From Pseudomonas brassicacearum subsp. neoaurantiaca (GTDB lineage: Bacteria; Pseudomonadota; Gammaproteobacteria; Pseudomonadales; Pseudomonadaceae), in assembly GCF_013608025.1 (NCBI RefSeq), contig NZ_VDLV01000027.1, positions 70,334 to 134,333 on the forward strand: a stretch of DNA of 64,000 bases. The letters run 5' to 3'. The first letter of the stretch is position 1; each line of letters begins with the position of its first letter. This document shows, piece by piece, positions 44,874-53,588 of the stretch. Both the position numbers and the translations under genes were made by a program. The notes under the pieces were generated by a model that saw nothing but the letters and a program-made list of their open reading frames with translations, did not search any database and was not told where the DNA came from.

Positions 44874-45464
44874 TTGAACAAACCCCAATCGCTATCCACG
44901 CGCTACGACCCCCGTGATCTCTCCGATGAGGAGTTGGTTGCGCGCGCGCATACGGAGCTGTTCCACGTAACACGCGCTTATGAAGAATTGATGCGGCGTT
45001 ACCAGAGGACATTATTTAACGTTTGTGCACGGTATCTTGGGAACGATCGCGATGCTGACGATGTCTGTCAGGAGGTGATGCTGAAGGTGCTGTACGGCTT
45101 GAAGAACTTCGAGGGGAAATCGAAGTTCAAGACGTGGCTATATAGCATCACCTACAACGAATGCATCACACAGTATCGCAAGGAACGGCGAAAGCGTCGG
45201 TTGATGGACGCGTTGAGCCTTGACCCTCTCGAGGAAGCGTCTGAAGAAAAGGCGCCCAAACCTGAGGAAAAGGGCGGACTGGATCGCTGGTTAGTTTATG
45301 TGAACCCGATCGACAGGGAAATTCTGGTGCTACGATTTGTCGCAGAACTGGAATTCCAAGAGATCGCAGACATAATGCACATGGGTTTGAGCGCGACAAA
45401 AATGCGTTACAAGCGCGCTCTTGACAAGCTGCGTGAGAAATTTGCAGGCATTGCTGAAACTTAG
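44874..45464 (+). CDS. sigX: ECF sigma factor SigX
   Basis: 196 residues from a TTG at 44874; length and sequence match P. aeruginosa SigX nearly throughout (LSDEELVARAHTELFHVTRA, YLGNDRDADDVCQEVMLKVL, LEFQEIADIMHMGLSATKMR). No clear Shine-Dalgarno precedes the TTG and no other Met lies near, so the start rests on similarity. SigX controls oprF and fatty-acid/membrane genes in response to envelope stress. Confidence 0.94.
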   Translation: MNKPQSLSTRYDPRDLSDEELVARAHTELFHVTRAYEELMRRYQRTLFNVCARYLGNDRDADDVCQEVMLKVLYGLKNFEGKSKFKTWLYSITYNECITQYRKERRKRRLMDALSLDPLEEASEEKAPKPEEKGGLDRWLVYVNPIDREILVLRFVAELEFQEIADIMHMGLSATKMRYKRALDKLREKFAGIAET

Positions 45465-45488
45465 TTCGGCGCAAATATCTCTTACGTG

Positions 45489-45540
45489 TAGGCAAGTTCT
45501 GATAGACTTGCCGCCGAGTTGTCCCCCGGTTTGCGGGACT
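45489..45540 (+). other. Two hairpins in the oprF upstream/leader region
   Basis: GGCAAGT-8-ACTTGCC (45491-45512) and GTCCC-9-GGGAC (45521-45539) lie between the sigX stop and oprF. Neither is followed by T's, so they are not intrinsic terminators; they may stabilise or regulate the oprF leader if the transcript starts upstream. Confidence 0.45.
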
Positions 45541-45571
45541 GCTTCACAATCACCAGATGGGGATTTAACGG

Positions 45572-46606
45572 ATGAAACTGAAAAACACCTTGGGCTTTGC
45601 CATTGGTTCTCTTATTGCCGCCACTTCGTTCGGCGCTCTGGCACAAGGCCAAGGCGCAGTTGAAATCGAAGGCTTCGCCAAGAAAGAGCAATTCGACAGC
45701 GCTCGTAACTTCAAGAACAACGGCAACCTGTTCGGCGGTTCGGTTGGTTACTTCCTGACCGACGACGTAGAACTGCGTCTGGCTTACGACGAAGTGCACA
45801 ACGCACGCACTGACGACGGCACCAACGTCAAGGGCGCCAACACCGCTCTGGACGCTCTGTACCACTTCAACAACCCAGGTGACATGGTTCGTCCTTACGT
45901 CTCTGCCGGTTTCTCGGACCAGAGCATCGACCAGAACGGCAGCAACGGTCGTAACCGTTCTACCTTCGCCAACGTTGGCGGCGGCGCCAAGCTGTACTTC
46001 ACCGAGAACTTCTACGCCCGTGCCGGCGTTGAAGCTCAGTACAACATCGACCAGGGCGACACCGAGTGGGCTCCTAGCGTCGGTATCGGTGTGAACTTCG
46101 GTGGCGGTTCCAAGCCTGCTGCTGCTCCAGTTCCAGCACCAGCTGAAGTCTGCTCCGACAGCGACAACGATGGCGTGTGCGACAACGTCGACAAGTGCCC
46201 TGACACCCCAGCCAACGTAACCGTTGACGCTGATGGCTGCCCAGCTGTTGCTGAAGTCGTACGTGTTGAGCTGGACGTCAAGTTCGACTTCGACAAGTCT
46301 GTTGTTAAAGAAAACAGCTACGGCGACATCAAGAACCTGGCTGATTTCATGAAGCAGTACCCATCCACCAGCACCACTGTTGAAGGTCACACTGACTCCG
46401 TCGGTCCTGACGCTTACAACCAGAAGCTGTCTGAGCGTCGTGCAAACGCCGTCAAGCAAGTTCTGACCAACCAGTACGGTGTTGAATCGTCCCGCGTTCA
46501 GTCTGTTGGCTACGGCGAATCCCGCCCAGTTGCCGACAACGCCACTGAAGCTGGTCGTGCAGTTAACCGTCGCGTAGAAGCGCAGGTTGAAGCCCAAGCT
46601 AAGTAA
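45572..46606 (+). CDS. oprF: Major outer membrane porin OprF
   Basis: 344 residues. Signal peptide (LGFAIGSLIAATSFGALAQ), an N-terminal eight-stranded barrel, a Pro/Ala linker (KPAAAPVPAPAEVC) with a Cys-containing Asp-rich loop (SDNDGVCDNVDKCPDTPANV) and a C-terminal OmpA peptidoglycan-binding domain (VEGHTDSVGPDAYNQKLSERR). It anchors the outer membrane to the wall and forms rare open pores. Codon choice is strongly biased to GTT, CGT and GCT, unlike its neighbours, as expected for very high expression. Confidence 0.97.
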   Translation: MKLKNTLGFAIGSLIAATSFGALAQGQGAVEIEGFAKKEQFDSARNFKNNGNLFGGSVGYFLTDDVELRLAYDEVHNARTDDGTNVKGANTALDALYHFNNPGDMVRPYVSAGFSDQSIDQNGSNGRNRSTFANVGGGAKLYFTENFYARAGVEAQYNIDQGDTEWAPSVGIGVNFGGGSKPAAAPVPAPAEVCSDSDNDGVCDNVDKCPDTPANVTVDADGCPAVAEVVRVELDVKFDFDKSVVKENSYGDIKNLADFMKQYPSTSTTVEGHTDSVGPDAYNQKLSERRANAVKQVLTNQYGVESSRVQSVGYGESRPVADNATEAGRAVNRRVEAQVEAQAK

Positions 46607-46622
46607 TTAGCCCGAAGCTTTG

Positions 46623-46650
46623 GAAAAACCCGGCCCAGGCCGGGTTTTTC
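46623..46650. terminator. Intrinsic terminator after oprF
   Basis: GAAAAACCCGGCC-CAG-GCCGGGTTTTTC: a GC-rich stem with flanking A/T runs directly after the oprF stop. Confidence 0.93.
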
Positions 46651-46681
46651 TTTGCCTGGGATTTGTACAGGGGGCATAGAA

Positions 46682-46845
46682 CCTGTGGGAGCGAGCCTGC
46701 TCGCGAAGGCCACCATACTGCCGACTTATCTCCCCCGGCGTATGCAGATCCAACTGTGGGAGCGAGCTTGCTCGCGATGGCTGTGTGTCAGTCATTGTAT
46801 GTGTGACTGAACCACCGCCATCGCGAGCAAGCTCGCTCCCACAGG
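46682..46845. repeat. Three REP copies, family A
   Basis: Family A copies at 46682-46711, 46753-46781 (both direct) and 46816-46845 (inverted) between the convergent oprF and cobA. The first copy is diverged (GCCTGC for GCTTGC). Confidence 0.9.
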
Positions 46846-46860
46846 TTTTGGAGTTGTCTT

Positions 46861-47616
46861 TTAGAGGGCTGAAGCCTGCGCGAAGGCAGGTGGGGAGACG
46901 GCCAATTCGGCAGCAGCGGCCACCGCACCAATCACCAGGATCGCCGGACTCTTGAGTTGAAACGCACCGGCATCGATTTCCATCGAGGCCAGGTCGCTGC
47001 GGCAGTCGCGCTGATGAGGCAGGGAAGCGTTTTCGATCATGGCCACGGGCGTATCCGCCGCGAGGCCGCCGGCCAGCAATTGCTCACGGATTTCGCTGAG
47101 TTTTGCCACGCCCATGTACACCACCAAGGTGGTTCCGCCTTTTGCCAACGCTTGCCAGTTCAAGCTGCTGCCATCCTGGGTGTGGGCGGTGACCAGCGTC
47201 ACGCCCCGCGCAACGCCGCGCAACGTCAGGGGAATGTCGCACTGGGTCGCCCCCGCGAGGCCAGCGGTGATGCCGTTGACCAGTTCCACCTCAACACCAT
47301 GCTCGCGCAGCCACTGCGCTTCTTCACCGCCCCGGCCGAAAATGCACGGGTCGCCGCCCTTGAGGCGTACCACGCATTTGCCCTGGCGGGCATAACGCAG
47401 CATCAACCGGTGAATGAACGCCTGAGGGGTCGAGCGGCAGCCGCCGCGCTTGCCCACGGCAATGATGCGCGCACCGGGGCAGTGCTCCAGCACCGCGTCG
47501 TTGACCAGGTCATCGATCAACACCACGTCGGCTTCGCGCAAGGCGCGCACGGCTTTGAGGGTCAGCAATTCAGGGTCGCCGGGACCCGCACCTACCAGCC
47601 AGACTTTTGCGTTCAT
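46861..47616 (-). CDS. cobA: Uroporphyrinogen-III C-methyltransferase
   Basis: 251 residues, SUMT family (VWLVGAGPGDPELLTLKA, VRLKGGDPCIFGRGGEEAQWL, VNGITAGLAGATQCDIPLTLRG, VVYMGVAKL). It methylates uroporphyrinogen III to precorrin-2, the first step to siroheme, the cofactor of NirB. It is the last gene of the nirB-nirD-nasA-cobA operon, starting 10 bases after nasA. GAGGAA lies 6 bases before the ATG. Confidence 0.95.
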   Translation of the reverse strand: MNAKVWLVGAGPGDPELLTLKAVRALREADVVLIDDLVNDAVLEHCPGARIIAVGKRGGCRSTPQAFIHRLMLRYARQGKCVVRLKGGDPCIFGRGGEEAQWLREHGVEVELVNGITAGLAGATQCDIPLTLRGVARGVTLVTAHTQDGSSLNWQALAKGGTTLVVYMGVAKLSEIREQLLAGGLAADTPVAMIENASLPHQRDCRSDLASMEIDAGAFQLKSPAILVIGAVAAAAELAVSPPAFAQASAL

Positions 47617-47626
47617 AGTGTTTTCC

Positions 47627-50344
47627 TCACGATATCGCGGCCACCGGTTGCGCGGTGGCAACCAGCAAACGCTTGATTTCCGGTACACAGGAGCCGCACT
47701 GCGTGCCGCAGCCCAGCTCCTTCTTCAGGCCCTGCAAATCCAGGCCACGCTCGATGCCTGCGCACACCGCTCGCTGGCTGACATTCATGCAGTTGCACAG
47801 CGTCTTCCCGCCGCCCACGGCGGCGCCGGCGTTGCCCGGTGGTGCACTCAAAGGCGCCAGCAGCCAACGCCGCAGTTGCTCGTCGGCGCGACCTTCCAGC
47901 CACAGGTTCTGCAGCCAATGCCGAGCCACGGTTTCGCCGGCCAGGCGTATGGCGGTGATACGGCCGTTTTCGATCCGCACCCGTTTACCGATGGCGCGAC
48001 GCGGATCGTCGTAGGCCAATACCGGCCCTTCGATCAGTCCCAATTGTTCGTCAATCGCCTTCAACAGTTGTGTTTCGGGCGCAACGGCACTGGCGGCGCG
48101 AATCAGCAACGCGGGACGTTCACGACCGGTCAGGCTAAGGCTGACGTAGGCAAACGCCTCGCACAGTGGGCGCAACGTCTCCAAATGCTGTTGAACATCG
48201 CCTTCGACCAAGGCGAAAAGTTGCCAGGGCAGGTCGACTGCTTCCAGGCGTACTCCGCTGTGCTTGAGCTCTGGCTGTTTGGATAGCGGATCGAATGCCG
48301 GCTGGGTCAGGGTATTGACCCCACCCTTGAGAAACCGGTCGCCCCAATGCATGGGCAGGAACGCCTGGCCGGGACGCACGCTTTCGTCGCTGTCGACGGC
48401 GACGATCAGGCTGCCGCGACGACTCTTGAGGCTGACCAGATCACCGGCTTGCAGGCGATGGCGAATCAATTCATCGGGATGCAGGCTGAGCACCGCTTCG
48501 TTCACATGGCCAAACAACTGTGCGGCGGTACCGGTTCGGCTCATGCCGTGCCACTGGTCACGCAAGCGACCGGTGTTCAAGGTCAACGGGTAGCGGGCGT
48601 CACGCAGTTCCTTGGCGGCGCGATAAGGGTCAGCGATGAATCGGGCACGGCCGCTTTCGGTAGGAAAAATCCCATCCACGTACAAACGGGCGGTGCCGAC
48701 CGTGGCACCCTCGCGGAAAGGCCATTGCTGGGGGCCGAGTTGATCGATCAGCGCATGGCTGATGCCGGACAGGTCCAAGTCGCGACCACGGGTCAGTTGC
48801 TTGTATTCATCGAACAACTGGGCCGGCGCGTCGAAGGCGAACAGGCTGGATTGCCCCGGGCGCAGACGTTTCTCCAGGCGTTGTGCGAAATCCACTGTGA
48901 TCGCCCAGTCAGGTCGCGCTTCACCCGGTGCGTTGATTGCCCGGCGAACGTGGGAAATGCGCCGTTCGGAGTTGGTCACCGAACCTTCCTTTTCGCCCCA
49001 ACTGGCCGCCGGCAGCAGCAGGTCGGCGAATGCGGCGGTTTCGGTGGTGCGGAAAGCTTCCTGCAGAACCACGAACGGGCAGGCTTGCAGGGCTTCGCGT
49101 ACGGCGGCTTGGTCAGGCATCGACTGTGCCGGGTTGGTGCAGGCGATCCACAGGGCCTTGATCTTGCCGCTGCGCACTTGTTCGAACAGTTCGATGGCGC
49201 TTGATCCGGTGGTCGCGGGCAGTTGGTCGACGCCCCAGTAATCGGCCACTTCAGCGCGATGTTCCGGGTTGGCGGCTTCGCGATGGCCCGGCAGCAAGTT
49301 TGACAGGCTGCCGGTTTCCCGGCCGCCCATGGCGTTGGGCTGGCCCGTCAATGAGAACGGCCCCGCGCCCGGCCGGCCGATTTGGCCGGTGGCCAGGTGC
49401 AGATTGATCAGCGCGCTGTTTTTCGCGCTGCCGGAGGTGGATTGGTTCAGGCCCATGCACCACAACGACAGGAAACTGGGCGATGTGCCGACCCATTCGG
49501 CGCATTGATGCAGTTGCTCGACACTGATACCGCAGAGTTGAGCGACCATGGTGGGTGTGTAGTCGCGCACCAGATTTTTCAGGTCCGCGAGGCCTTCGGT
49601 ATGGGCCTTGATGAAGCTGCGGTCGATCCAGTCTTCCCACAGCAACAAATGCAAAATCCCATGGAACAGCGCGACATCGGTGCCCGGCAGAATCGCCAGG
49701 TGCAGGTCCGCCAGGTCGCAAGTGTCGGTGCGCCGAGGGTCGATGACGATGATTTTCATCTCTGGTCGGCGGGATTTCGCCTCTTCGAGGCGACGAAACA
49801 GGATCGGATGGGCGTAGGCCATGTTACTGCCCACGATCATCACGCAGTCGCTCAGTTCAAGGTCTTCATAGCTGCACGGCGGGGCGTCGGCGCCCAGGCT
49901 GCGCTTGTAGCCCACCACGGCAGAGGACATGCAAAGCCGCGAGTTGCTGTCGATGTTGTTGGTGCCGACCAAGGCCCGGGCGAGTTTGTTGAAAGCGTAG
50001 TAATCCTCGGTCAGCAGTTGGCCTGAGATGTAGAACGCCACGCTGTCCGGGCCGTGCTCGGCGATGGTCTCGGCGAACACGCTGGCGGCGTGGTCCAGGG
50101 CGCTGTCCCAGTCGGTGCGGCTGCGAGCCAGGCCTTTGCCCAGGCGCAGCTCGGGGTAGAGCGCGCGTGCGGCGAGGTCGCCGGTCAAGTGCAGCGTCGA
50201 ACCCTTGCTGCACAATTTGCCAAAGTTGGCCGGATGGGCGGGATCGCCGCTGACGCCGAGGATGCGCTCGCCGTCATGCTCGATCAGCACGCCGCAACCG
50301 ACCCCGCAATAACAGCAGGTCGAGGCGGTGGTCTGGCGGCTCAT
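47627..50344 (-). CDS. nasA: Assimilatory nitrate reductase, catalytic subunit
   Basis: 905 residues. An N-terminal [4Fe-4S] site (STCCYCGVGCGVLIEHDG...LCSKG) is followed by the molybdopterin domains (GSNMAYAHPILFRRLEEAK, IVIDPRRTDTCDLADLHL, LNTGRLRDQWHGMSRTG) and a C-terminal BFD-like [2Fe-2S] domain (LCNCMNVSQRAV...LGCGTQCGSCVPEI). It reduces nitrate to nitrite in the cytoplasm with bis-MGD. Its ATG overlaps the nirD stop. Confidence 0.95.
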   Translation of the reverse strand: MSRQTTASTCCYCGVGCGVLIEHDGERILGVSGDPAHPANFGKLCSKGSTLHLTGDLAARALYPELRLGKGLARSRTDWDSALDHAASVFAETIAEHGPDSVAFYISGQLLTEDYYAFNKLARALVGTNNIDSNSRLCMSSAVVGYKRSLGADAPPCSYEDLELSDCVMIVGSNMAYAHPILFRRLEEAKSRRPEMKIIVIDPRRTDTCDLADLHLAILPGTDVALFHGILHLLLWEDWIDRSFIKAHTEGLADLKNLVRDYTPTMVAQLCGISVEQLHQCAEWVGTSPSFLSLWCMGLNQSTSGSAKNSALINLHLATGQIGRPGAGPFSLTGQPNAMGGRETGSLSNLLPGHREAANPEHRAEVADYWGVDQLPATTGSSAIELFEQVRSGKIKALWIACTNPAQSMPDQAAVREALQACPFVVLQEAFRTTETAAFADLLLPAASWGEKEGSVTNSERRISHVRRAINAPGEARPDWAITVDFAQRLEKRLRPGQSSLFAFDAPAQLFDEYKQLTRGRDLDLSGISHALIDQLGPQQWPFREGATVGTARLYVDGIFPTESGRARFIADPYRAAKELRDARYPLTLNTGRLRDQWHGMSRTGTAAQLFGHVNEAVLSLHPDELIRHRLQAGDLVSLKSRRGSLIVAVDSDESVRPGQAFLPMHWGDRFLKGGVNTLTQPAFDPLSKQPELKHSGVRLEAVDLPWQLFALVEGDVQQHLETLRPLCEAFAYVSLSLTGRERPALLIRAASAVAPETQLLKAIDEQLGLIEGPVLAYDDPRRAIGKRVRIENGRITAIRLAGETVARHWLQNLWLEGRADEQLRRWLLAPLSAPPGNAGAAVGGGKTLCNCMNVSQRAVCAGIERGLDLQGLKKELGCGTQCGSCVPEIKRLLVATAQPVAAIS

Positions 50345-50661
50345 CAGCTTGCGTCCCGCAGGGCCAGCAACACGCGACCGTTCTCGACCCGTGCCGAATG
50401 GTGATGGGCACAACCCACGTCCGGGGCCTGGGCCAGGCCGGTTTCCAAGTCGATCTGCCAGTTATGCAGCGGACAGGCCACGCGTTTACCGTAGATCAAA
50501 CCCTGGGACAGCGGGCCGCCCTTGTGCGGGCAACGGTCGTCGAGTGCGAAAACTTCATCGTCGCTGGTACGAAAAATTGCGATGTCGCCTTTCGGGCCAT
50601 TGATGATGCGCGAGCCCAGCGCGTTGATTTCTTCCAGCGCGCAGATATCCAGCCAGTTCAT
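50344..50661 (-). CDS. nirD: Nitrite reductase small subunit NirD
   Basis: 105-residue Rieske-fold protein. The ligand pattern is CPHKGGPL and CPLHNWQ (Cys-His and Cys-His), so it appears to bind a [2Fe-2S] cluster, whereas some enterobacterial NirD proteins lack these residues. It partners NirB. The start has GGAGG 7 bases upstream and overlaps the nirB stop by 4 bases. Confidence 0.93.
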   Translation of the reverse strand: MNWLDICALEEINALGSRIINGPKGDIAIFRTSDDEVFALDDRCPHKGGPLSQGLIYGKRVACPLHNWQIDLETGLAQAPDVGCAHHHSARVENGRVLLALRDAS

Positions 50662-53111
50662 GCCGGCACCTCCAGGTTCTTGACGGGGATGATCTCGAAC
50701 TCTTTCTTCAATTGGGGCTGTTCCAACCGCTGTTTCCAAGGGTCCTGTTCCAGCGACAGGGAAAACTTCAAGCGTTCATGGAGCGCTTTGCGCCGCTCCG
50801 GGTCTTCCAGCACGGCTTTCTTGATGTGCTCCATGCCGACCCGCTGCATGTAATGCACAGTGCGTTCAAGGTAGAAGGCCTCCTCGCGGTAGAGCTGCAG
50901 GAAAGCACCGTTGTATTCGCGCACTTCTTCAGCGGTCTTGAGCTTGACGAAGAACTCGGCGACCTCGGTCTTGATCCCGCCGTTGCCGCCGATGTACATC
51001 TCCCAGCCGGAATCGACGCCGATGATTCCTACGTCCTTGATGCCCGCTTCCGAGCAGTTGCGCGGGCAACCGGAGACGGCCAGTTTCACCTTGTGCGGCG
51101 ACCACATGTTGAACAGGTCGTGCTCCAGTTCGATCCCCAACTGAGTGGAGTTCTGCGTGCCGAAGCGGCAGAACTCGCTGCCCACGCAGGTTTTCACGGT
51201 GCGGATGGATTTGCCGTAGGCGTGGCCGGACGGCATGTCGAGGTCTTTCCACACGCCGGGCAGGTCTTGCTTCTTGATGCCCAGCAGGTCGATGCGCTGG
51301 CCGCCGGTGACCTTGACCATGGGCACGTTGTATTTGTCGGCGACGTCGGCAATGCGCCGCAGTTCGGACGGGTTGGTCACGCCGCCCCACATCCGCGGGA
51401 CCACGGAATAGGTGCCGTCTTTCTGGATGTTGGCGTGGGCGCGTTCGTTGATCAGGCGCGACTGTGGATCATCGTGGGCTTCGCCGGGCCAGGTGGAAAT
51501 CAAGTAATAGTTCAACGCAGGGCGGCAAGTGGCGCAGCCATTCGGGGTGCGCCAGTTCAGGTAGCTCATGGTCCCGGCGATGGTCAGCAGGTGCTCGTCG
51601 CGGATCGCCTGACGGATCTGGCCATGGTTGAGGTCGCTGCAACCGCAGATGGCTTTCTCGCTTTTCGGCTTCACATCCGCCGCGCCGCCGACGGTGTTGA
51701 TCAGGATCTGCTCCACCAGCCCGGCGCAAGAGCCGCAGGAACTGGCGGCCTTGGTGTGTTTTTTCACGTCATCGACGCTGAACAGTCCGTGTTCCTGGAT
51801 CGCCTTGACGATGGTGCCCTTGCACACGCCGTTGCAGCCGCAGACTTCGGCGGTGTCGGCCATGCTCATGGCTTTGTCCTGGCCTTGATGTCCTACGTCG
51901 CCCAGGGCGTTTTCCCCGAACATCAGGTGATCGCGGATCTCGCTGATGGCGTGATTCTCACGGATCTGACGGAAATACCAGCCGCCATCCGCCGTATCGC
52001 CGTACAGACAGGCACCGACCAGCACGTCATCCTTGATCACCAGTTTTTTGTAGACGCCGCCGATCGGGTCGGAAAGGGTGATGGTCTCGGTGCCTTCGCC
52101 GCCCATGAAGTCGCCGGCGGAGAACAGGTCGATACCGGTGACTTTCAATTTGGTCGACGTGACCGAGCCTTTGTAAGTTGCGAAGCCCAGTTGTGCGAGG
52201 TGGTTGGCGCAGACCTTGGCCTGTTCGAACAACGGCGCTACCAGGCCGTAGGCGGTGCCGCGATGGCTGGCGCATTCGCCGATGGCGTAGATGCGCGGGT
52301 CGTAGGTTTGCAGGGTGTCGTTGACCAGGATCCCGCGGTTGCACGGGATGCCGGATTTTTCCGCCAGTTCGGTATTGGGGCGGATACCGGCGGCCATCAC
52401 CACCAGGTCGGCAGGAATGATGTCGCCGTTCTTGAACTGGACCGAGCCGACCCGGCCATTGCCGGCGTCGTGCAGGGCCTGGGTCTGTTCGCAGAGGCGG
52501 AATTTCAGGCCACGGTTTTCCAGCGCGGTTTGCAGCAGCTGACCGCTGGTCTTGTCCAGCTGCCGTTCCAGAAGCCATTCGCCGATGTGCACGACGGTCA
52601 CGTCCATGCCGCGAAGCTTCAAGCCGTTGGCGGCTTCCAGGCCGAGCAGGCCACCTCCGATTACCACGGCGTGCTTGTGGGTCTTGGCGGTGTTGATCAT
52701 CGCCTGGGTGTCGGCGATGTCGCGGTAGCCGATCACGCCGTCCAGGGTGTTGCCGGGGATCGGCAGGATGAACGGCGTGGAGCCGGTGGCGATCAGCAAG
52801 CGGTCGTATTCGGCTTCGCTGCCGTCTTCGGCGATGACCCGGCGCTTGACCCGGTCGATCTCCACGACCTTGCGGTTGAGCAGCAGCTTGATGTTGTTGT
52901 CCAGGTACCAGCTCAGGTCGTTGAGCACGATCTCTTCGAAGGTTTGCTCACCGGCCAGCACGGGCGAGAGCAGGATGCGGTTGTAGTTGGTGTGGGGCTC
53001 GGCACCGAACACCGTGATGTCGTAGAGCTCGTTGCTCAGCTTGAGCAGTTCCTCGAGGGTTCGAACCCCGGCCATACCGTTGCCGATCATCACCAGTTTG
53101 AGTTTTTTCAT
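50658..53111 (-). CDS. nirB: Nitrite reductase (NADH) large subunit NirB
   Basis: 817 residues. FAD/NAD-binding domains (LVMIGNGMAGVRTLEEL, VVIGGGLLGLEAANGL), a BFD-like [2Fe-2S] segment (CGCNGVCKGTIVKA, SSCGSCAGLVEQIL, AICGCSDLNHGQI), and a sulfite/nitrite reductase domain with siroheme-[4Fe-4S] cysteines (TCVGSEFCRFGTQNS, VSGCPRNCSEAGIKD). It reduces nitrite to ammonium with NADH. The start at 53111 has GGAG upstream. Transcription passes a regulated leader terminator. Confidence 0.96.
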   Translation of the reverse strand: MKKLKLVMIGNGMAGVRTLEELLKLSNELYDITVFGAEPHTNYNRILLSPVLAGEQTFEEIVLNDLSWYLDNNIKLLLNRKVVEIDRVKRRVIAEDGSEAEYDRLLIATGSTPFILPIPGNTLDGVIGYRDIADTQAMINTAKTHKHAVVIGGGLLGLEAANGLKLRGMDVTVVHIGEWLLERQLDKTSGQLLQTALENRGLKFRLCEQTQALHDAGNGRVGSVQFKNGDIIPADLVVMAAGIRPNTELAEKSGIPCNRGILVNDTLQTYDPRIYAIGECASHRGTAYGLVAPLFEQAKVCANHLAQLGFATYKGSVTSTKLKVTGIDLFSAGDFMGGEGTETITLSDPIGGVYKKLVIKDDVLVGACLYGDTADGGWYFRQIRENHAISEIRDHLMFGENALGDVGHQGQDKAMSMADTAEVCGCNGVCKGTIVKAIQEHGLFSVDDVKKHTKAASSCGSCAGLVEQILINTVGGAADVKPKSEKAICGCSDLNHGQIRQAIRDEHLLTIAGTMSYLNWRTPNGCATCRPALNYYLISTWPGEAHDDPQSRLINERAHANIQKDGTYSVVPRMWGGVTNPSELRRIADVADKYNVPMVKVTGGQRIDLLGIKKQDLPGVWKDLDMPSGHAYGKSIRTVKTCVGSEFCRFGTQNSTQLGIELEHDLFNMWSPHKVKLAVSGCPRNCSEAGIKDVGIIGVDSGWEMYIGGNGGIKTEVAEFFVKLKTAEEVREYNGAFLQLYREEAFYLERTVHYMQRVGMEHIKKAVLEDPERRKALHERLKFSLSLEQDPWKQRLEQPQLKKEFEIIPVKNLEVPA

Positions 53112-53181
53112 CAGGGTTCTCCGCGGGCTCAGGCCTGTCTCATCACGGCGGTCAGGCTGGCTCGGCAATTTTTTCGAAAAC

Positions 53182-53223
53182 AAAAAAAGGCGTCTCGCTA
53201 GCAAGCTAGCGAGGACGCCTTTG
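53182..53223 (-). terminator. Leader terminator (attenuator) before nirB
   Basis: On the minus strand AAAGGCGTC-C-TCGCTAGC pairs with GCTAGCGAGACGCCTTT, followed by a run of T. It lies about 70 bases before the nirB ATG, inside the predicted leader, so it must be read through for expression. Confidence 0.9.
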
Positions 53224-53229
53224 TCCTGG

Positions 53230-53270
53230 TCCCGTTCTCTCGGGAAGCACCGCCCTCATCGTTGAAGGCG
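53230..53270 (-). promoter_or_regulatory. ANTAR target: paired hexaloop hairpins in nirB leader
   Basis: Read on the minus strand: hairpin 1 (53251-53270) is CGCCTTC-[AACGAT]-GAGGGCG; 5 bases later hairpin 2 (53230-53245) is TCCCG-[AGAGAA]-CGGGA. Both loops have six bases with A at position 1 and G at position 4, the signature bound by ANTAR antiterminators (NasR, NasT, EutV). The terminator follows at once. NasT itself is not in the window. Confidence 0.88.
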
Positions 53271-53297
53271 TTGCCAAATGTATGTTGATAGACGTTA

Positions 53298-53313
53298 TGC
53301 AGTGGTTGTGCCA
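53298..53313 (-). promoter_or_regulatory. Sigma-54 promoter of the nirB operon
   Basis: Minus strand TTGGCACAACCACTGCA has GG and GC separated by 10 bases, as in the sigma-54 consensus TGGCAC-N5-TTGCA. Start of transcription would be near 53286, giving a leader of about 175 bases. NtrC control is expected for nitrogen assimilation; I did not find a convincing NtrC site. Confidence 0.75.
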
Positions 53314-53509
53314 AGTGGCTCGGACGCCTGGATCTACTGGCCGATACCCAGGTTGGGTGAGTGGCAGGAAGATTTATTGCACCGAATCAAAGCGTATTGC
53401 CCAGTAATGGAGCGTCGGGCCGATGGCCTGGTAATGGCAGGCAAGCGGTCACTGCGCGCGGGCCTGAATCCCGTTCTGTCAGCGCTTGCTGACACTTATT
53501 CCCAATCGC

Positions 53510-53532
53510 TAATTTTTCCGGTTTGCGTTCGT
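53510..53532 (+). promoter_or_regulatory. Candidate PvdS box before the second synthetase
   Basis: TAATT (53510-53514), 15 bases, CGT (53530-53532). The spacing is one base shorter than in the other four boxes of this window, so it is only a candidate. Confidence 0.5.
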
Positions 53533-53588
53533 TTCATAGGGACGACATGCCTTTGTGCCTTGTGCCCACTGATTCCGGATACCCAGAA

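Noticed and set aside
12662..46845. Repeated GCGAGCAAGCTCGCTCCCAC elements as a CRISPR array
   Set aside because: The copies are scattered singly or as inverted pairs at gene ends, without regular spacers or cas genes; they are REP elements.
50712..53201. Plus-strand ORF of 829 codons opposite nirB
   Set aside because: It is the antisense shadow of nirB, which has all expected cofactor motifs.
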